Below, in pieces: positions 60,602-64,000 of a stretch of 64,000 nucleotides of DNA. This DNA comes from Lachnospiraceae bacterium (GTDB taxonomy: Bacteria; Bacillota; Clostridia; Lachnospirales; Lachnospiraceae). The stretch lies in NCBI GenBank assembly GCA_017472605.1, contig JAFUPV010000024.1, positions 20,372-84,371 on the forward strand. Direction: 5' to 3'. Within the stretch, counting starts at the first letter, position 1. Each line of letters opens with the position of its first letter. A program made the translations under genes and the position numbers. The notes below the pieces were generated by a model that was given only the letters and a program-made list of their open reading frames with translations, was not told the origin of the DNA and did no database searches.

Positions 60602-60853
60602 ATGGAGACTTATTTAATTGAGGTAAATTTACCGGCGGCTGCTGTATCATACCATCTTTCAGTTCCGTGCAATATGCAGGTCGGAACTATGACACAACTG
60701 GTTGCTTCCGTGTTTGAGCGATTGTCAAATGGAGCGTATACTGCAACAAATCAGTCAAGGTTGTGCAGGCAGGCGACAGGAGAAAGTTTTGACCCGAATC
60801 TAAAGATTAGAGAAACGTCAATACGGAATGGCACGAAATTGTTTTTGTATTAA
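60602..60853 (+). CDS. YukD/EsaB-like ubiquitin-fold protein
   Basis: 83 residues from ATG 60602; a GTG at 60590 in the same frame overlaps the essC stop. METYLIEVNLPAAAVSYHLSV gives the first beta-hairpin and TSIRNGTKLFLY the last strand, as in YukD/EsaB. These small cytoplasmic proteins are constant parts of type VIIb loci and modulate secretion. Identification rests on size, fold pattern and position. Confidence 0.7.
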   Translation: METYLIEVNLPAAAVSYHLSVPCNMQVGTMTQLVASVFERLSNGAYTATNQSRLCRQATGESFDPNLKIRETSIRNGTKLFLY

Positions 60854-60864
60854 GGGAGGTTGGA

Positions 60865-61155
60865 ATGGCAAATTATTATGACCCGACAAAAATGCGTCAG
60901 TGCGCAGAGCAGATTTCAGAAGCGGTTAAGCGGTTTGAAACATCGGCGGAAGCAATTAACGAGATTGTTTCCAGTTTGACGACAATTTGGGATGATGAAG
61001 TTAACCGGAGCTATGCGGAGCATTATCAAGAATATGCACGGAAAGAAATCAAGAGATTAAATGTGGGAATGAAAAAATTTGCCGGACTGATGAAACAGTG
61101 TGCTGTAAAATGTGCGGCGGCAATTGATAATGGAAATTCTGATCTGTTGAGTTGA
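60865..61155 (+). CDS. WXG100-like secreted protein, second copy
   Basis: 96 residues after GGGAGG. ANYYDPTKMRQCAEQISEAV, then Trp42 in TTIWDDEVNRSYAEHY and a second helix. Same lengths and Trp position as the protein at 53125, so a paralogue; the turn reads Trp-Asp-Asp rather than Trp-x-Gly. Several cysteines (12, 79 and 83 region) are unusual in this family. Confidence 0.85.
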   Translation: MANYYDPTKMRQCAEQISEAVKRFETSAEAINEIVSSLTTIWDDEVNRSYAEHYQEYARKEIKRLNVGMKKFAGLMKQCAVKCAAAIDNGNSDLLS

Positions 61156-61165
61156 GAGGGGGAGA

Positions 61166-61363
61166 ATGATGGACTTATTATTAAGATATGAACTTGACCG
61201 GTGTATAACAGAACTGTATCAGGTTGCTGCCGCTTTGGAAGATGCCGCTGATGAAGTAGGAAGGAGTATACAGGGAATGAGTACAAGACAATATACAAAT
61301 TCGCTTTACAACAGTGCAGATAGATATCGAAGAGCGGCAAATAAACTGGCAAGAATAAAGTGA
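61166..61363 (+). CDS. Small helical protein of the secretion locus
   Basis: 65 residues (ATG 61169 also possible), after GAGAGGGGGAGA. Amphipathic helix pair: ELDRCITELYQVAAALEDAA and YTNSLYNSADRYRRAANKLA. No Trp motif. Resembles a half-size WXG100-superfamily partner, perhaps pairing with the protein encoded just before it (10-bp gap). Confidence 0.65.
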   Translation: MMDLLLRYELDRCITELYQVAAALEDAADEVGRSIQGMSTRQYTNSLYNSADRYRRAANKLARIK

Positions 61364-61373
61364 GTGTGAGATT

Positions 61374-62138
61374 GTGGATAAAGAGAATAAAAATGCGGGA
61401 ATATGGGATCGGATTCCAGATGAGTGGGGAAAAATCTCAGAAGATACGGAGATTTCCGCGGTAAATGAAAAGGAAAATTCCGATGGGAACCGGAGCAAAA
61501 AAACAAGTGAAGATTCCGAGGGGAGCCAATCTGCTGGGAGGATTGACGGAACAGAAACGAAAGAAAACAGCAAGATTCCCGCGGAGAAAAGAAACGAGCG
61601 GAGTCGGAATCGTTCCAAAGAGCAGGTGAAGTCAAAAGAAAAACAGAAGAAGCAGAAACTCCCCGTTCAGCGGGTAGGTGAATCGGATCGAAGGGGACGA
61701 CAGAAAGACATTCTGATTTTTTTGCTGGTTGCTGTATTTGTGTTAGCAAGTACGGTTGTTTCTGTACTGCTGGTTTCCAGGCAACAGAACAGCGAAATCC
61801 ACAGGATGATCGCAAACCAGCAATACGGAAATGCCTATCAGGAGATCAGAGGTCAATTTGAGGCAGGGGAAACGGTGGATTCTCTGATACGTGAGTTAGT
61901 GGAAGGCTGTTTACGGGACAAGGAATATAAACGTGCGGTGGCTGCCATTGAAATGCTGAGTGAAGAAACCGAAGAAAACGCTTTGTTTTTGGCAGAAACA
62001 GTAAAAACGCTGATTTTTGCAGGTAAACAGAATCGAGCGGAAGAAGTGCTGCAGCAGATGGAATTGCATGGCGGCATTATTGGAAGTCAGGCAGAGGATT
62101 TGAAGGAACAATATAAAAATGAATTAGGGGAATTGTGA
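61374..62138 (+). CDS. Single-pass membrane protein with disordered N-terminus
   Basis: 254 residues, GTG start with a weak site. Residues 1-110 are highly charged and low in complexity (Lys, Glu, Ser, Asn), residues about 112-135 form a membrane helix (ILIFLLVAVFVLASTVVSVL), and about 136-254 form helical repeats like a tetratricopeptide stretch (YGNAYQEIRGQFEAGETVDS, YKRAVAAIEMLSEE, NRAEEVLQQMEL). It occupies the place where EssB is expected but lacks the EssB kinase-like domain. It may be a structural component of the export apparatus. Confidence 0.7.
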   Translation: MDKENKNAGIWDRIPDEWGKISEDTEISAVNEKENSDGNRSKKTSEDSEGSQSAGRIDGTETKENSKIPAEKRNERSRNRSKEQVKSKEKQKKQKLPVQRVGESDRRGRQKDILIFLLVAVFVLASTVVSVLLVSRQQNSEIHRMIANQQYGNAYQEIRGQFEAGETVDSLIRELVEGCLRDKEYKRAVAAIEMLSEETEENALFLAETVKTLIFAGKQNRAEEVLQQMELHGGIIGSQAEDLKEQYKNELGEL

Positions 62139-62596
62139 TGATGAAACGAGTGAAACAAATGACAGTGTTGATTGCAATGAGTATTTTCCTTGGAAGTTGT
62201 GGAGGAGAAAGTAAAGAGGAGATTGAACAGGTTATTTCCGAGTTCGAATATGCCTGTGATGAACTTGATTTTAACGTACTTCTGGAATGTATTGATCCGA
62301 TTGTTGCTGATCCGCTGGATTTGGCATTAACAATGTCCTCATGGGCAACGGACTATGACAAGGAAGAAGTAATTGAAGAAATACTGAAGAAAGCGTTTCA
62401 GATGGAAGAAATCTCATTTACAGAAGGATTTGTTTCAATCGAGCCAACGAAAATTAAAGTTTCAGGAAAGTATGCGGAAGCAAAATGTGAACTCGTGCTG
62501 GAAAAATCAGGAAATGCCTTTGATGCGGATATCATGCTTGATTTTATCAGGGATGATGGGCAGTGGTATATTTCTGGGGTTCGATATGCGGAATAA
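62138..62596 (+). CDS. Lipoprotein of the secretion locus
   Basis: 152 residues from ATG 62138, overlapping the previous stop (TGATG). A basic start, hydrophobic core and lipobox FLGSC (Cys21) mark a lipoprotein. The mature part begins ESKEEIEQVISEFEYACDEL and ends in a beta sheet with FIRDDGQWYISGVRYAE, a DUF4878/NTF2-like pattern. It would sit on the outer face of the membrane, next to the preceding single-pass protein. Confidence 0.8.
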   Translation: MMKRVKQMTVLIAMSIFLGSCGGESKEEIEQVISEFEYACDELDFNVLLECIDPIVADPLDLALTMSSWATDYDKEEVIEEILKKAFQMEEISFTEGFVSIEPTKIKVSGKYAEAKCELVLEKSGNAFDADIMLDFIRDDGQWYISGVRYAE

Positions 62597-62616
62597 ACCG
62601 AACAGGAGGGAATCAA

Positions 62617-64000
62617 ATGAGCGAAATGAATGGTGAGAAAAGAGTACTGGCATTATATGATGTACGTGGCATTCAATCATATATATTTAGGAGAAAGAGA
62701 GTGAAGGATGCAATTGGTGCATCAAAATTAATTGAGAATATTGTGAGTAATGCGTTAAAAAATGCAATAGAAAACGAAGAGAAAGTTACTTGTCAGTTAG
62801 AGTGGTATGATGATTCAGGTATAAAAAAGTACAAGAGTACTGATAAGAAGGATATAGAGGTTCTGTTTATTGGTGGCGGTAATGCGTATGTTATGTTCAG
62901 TAATGAGGAGTTATGTAAAAAGATTAACCGAAAAATGTCATATTATATTTTGAAAAATACATATTCCCTGCCTCTTGCAATCGCATATATTGATCAGGGA
63001 AACTTGTATGCAGAAGATTATAAAAAGCTCAATGATAAGATGAATCAAGTGAAAGCAGATATGCCGATGACAAAACCGCTTGGTGCGCTTCCTATTATGA
63101 AAACGGAACTGGAAACCGGGTATCCAATGAGTAACGAGGGGGGAAGTACGGAAACGTTGTTAAAAAAGAATGCGGTAGATTCGTCAGAAAAAAGGGAGAA
63201 CCAGCAGGAAAAGGATTTCGAGAGCTATATTTCGCAAAAAGGAGTGGACAGCATGCTTGCAGTAGTTCACATTGATGGAAATAGCATGGGAATAAGAATT
63301 CGAAATTACATTAAGGATAAAACAGATTATTCGGAAGCAGTTAATGCAATGAGAACTGTTTCATATCATATCAAAAAATCGTACCGAACGGTATTTGAAG
63401 GTATGAAGCAATTTTTTGAGACTTCCAGCGAGAGATTACCAGAGTTTGAAAAGAAAAAGACAAATCTCTTTGTCCGTGAGATTCTGGTTGCCGGCGATGA
63501 TGTCACATATGTTTGTAATGCAAAGATTGCTCTGGCGACTGTAGAATATTTTTGCAGAGAAATTACAAAATATTCATTAAATGGAGAAACGGATGATAAG
63601 AGTATCAAGGATTATGGGTTCAGTGTGTGTGCTGGAGTAGCATATTTTGGAAGTCATTTTCCGTTTGGAACGGCATATAAGGTCGCGGAAGCCTGCTGCC
63701 ATTCTGCGAAGGAGAAGGCAAAGAAAAAGGAGAACAGAGACGGAGACCGGATTGGAAATTTTGTCGATTTTCATATTTGCAGAAACGTACATGCTTTGAA
63801 TTTTAAAGAAATGAGAATGCGGGAGTATCGAACGAGTCACGGGGAAAACCTGCTGATTCGTCCCTATTTTGTTCGAACAGAGATAGACTCAGAAGCGGAT
63901 GAGAAAACAGAGAATAAATCTGGATTTGATACGGCAGCAAACAGCTGTTACTCATTTGAAAAATTTAAGTCTGCGGTGAATCATTTTCAGGATGAGAGGA
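62617..64000 (+). CDS. Cas10/Cmr2-like palm-domain protein (3' end outside window)
   Basis: 461 codons are present from ATG 62617, 5 nt after AGGAGGG, to the window edge. The N-terminal part LYDVRGIQSYIFRRKRVKDA followed by IGASKLIENI resembles the first palm of Cas10/Cmr2. EVLFIGGGNAYVMF (about 81-94) follows. The second palm has a metal-site aspartate in VVHIDGNSMG (Asp220) and the GGDD-like VAGDDVTYV (Asp294, Asp295), then FSVCAGVAYFGSHFPFGTAY, VAEACCHSAKEKAKK and NFVDFHI, as in Cas10. So it should be a nucleotide polymerase or cyclase. No HD nuclease domain, no other cas gene and no CRISPR array are seen. It lies 20 bp after the lipoprotein gene, in line with the secretion operon. Confidence 0.78.
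   Translation, partial: MSEMNGEKRVLALYDVRGIQSYIFRRKRVKDAIGASKLIENIVSNALKNAIENEEKVTCQLEWYDDSGIKKYKSTDKKDIEVLFIGGGNAYVMFSNEELCKKINRKMSYYILKNTYSLPLAIAYIDQGNLYAEDYKKLNDKMNQVKADMPMTKPLGALPIMKTELETGYPMSNEGGSTETLLKKNAVDSSEKRENQQEKDFESYISQKGVDSMLAVVHIDGNSMGIRIRNYIKDKTDYSEAVNAMRTVSYHIKKSYRTVFEGMKQFFETSSERLPEFEKKKTNLFVREILVAGDDVTYVCNAKIALATVEYFCREITKYSLNGETDDKSIKDYGFSVCAGVAYFGSHFPFGTAYKVAEACCHSAKEKAKKKENRDGDRIGNFVDFHICRNVHALNFKEMRMREYRTSHGENLLIRPYFVRTEIDSEADEKTENKSGFDTAANSCYSFEKFKSAVNHFQDER

Overview
The window looks like a chromosomal segment of an anaerobic, gut-type Clostridia, most likely Lachnospiraceae. This rests on gene content (GH51/GH3/GH95 and LacZ glycan loci, GPH symporter, DUF368, DUF1576, an isolated rsmH, MATE and CapA genes), strong AGGAGG-type ribosome binding sites and sigma-A promoters with 17-bp spacers. 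No rRNA, tRNA or CRISPR array was seen. I had no search tools, so all family names come from reading translated motifs.

Layout. 1-6.6 kb: the 3' end of glyS, a CapA-like protein, RlmD with an internal 54-bp repeat, a LysR regulator, a PQ-loop protein and a DUF368 transporter. 6.7-13.8 kb: a promoter and an operon of GH51 arabinofuranosidase, GH3 glycosidase with a PA14 insert and GH95 enzyme, followed by an ArsC/Spx-like gene. 13.9-21.4 kb: a small membrane-protein pseudogene, a toxin-first RelE-type pair, a 5'-3' exonuclease, a Nudix hydrolase, a YetA/exo-rhamnogalacturonan-lyase-like protein, an M42 peptidase and a phosphatase-like gene abutting a truncated ATP-binding regulator. 21.4-33 kb: a structured leader before DUF1576, a CPA2 antiporter, an Ntn-type amidase, a five-gene operon with two half-ABC exporters behind MarR-like operators, and a zinc-ribbon membrane protein. 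32.8-38.4 kb: AraC regulator, LacZ and GPH symporter. 38.4-44.8 kb: tandem repeats and a terminator-bearing leader before a MATE gene, a compact type I toxin-antitoxin locus, a single polypeptide joining an MFS transporter to a GH2 glycosidase, and rsmH. 44.9-47.6 kb: a group II intron directly after the rsmH terminator, and a PIN/RelB toxin-antitoxin pair.

From about 48.5 kb the DNA becomes visibly richer in A+T and appears to be an acquired island. Two unrecognised genes are followed by a leftward pair (an AAA-type ATPase and a VirD4/TraG-like ATPase). Divergent from that pair is a rightward operon: two WXG100-like helical-hairpin proteins, a DUF2974 serine hydrolase with membrane segments, an EssC-type type VII secretion ATPase, a YukD-like protein, a further WXG100 protein, small accessory proteins, a lipoprotein and, at the window edge, a Cas10/Cmr2-like palm-domain protein. 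EssB and EsaA are not seen. The combination of type VII secretion machinery, a VirD4-like ATPase and a stand-alone Cas10-like nucleotide polymerase/cyclase is the most unusual part of the window.

How the genes work together. The glycan loci pair secreted-oligosaccharide uptake with intracellular hydrolysis (GPH symporter with LacZ; the MFS-GH2 fusion does both in one chain). The 53-64 kb operon probably exports small helical proteins and perhaps a lipase-like effector. The role of the Cas10-like product there is unknown.
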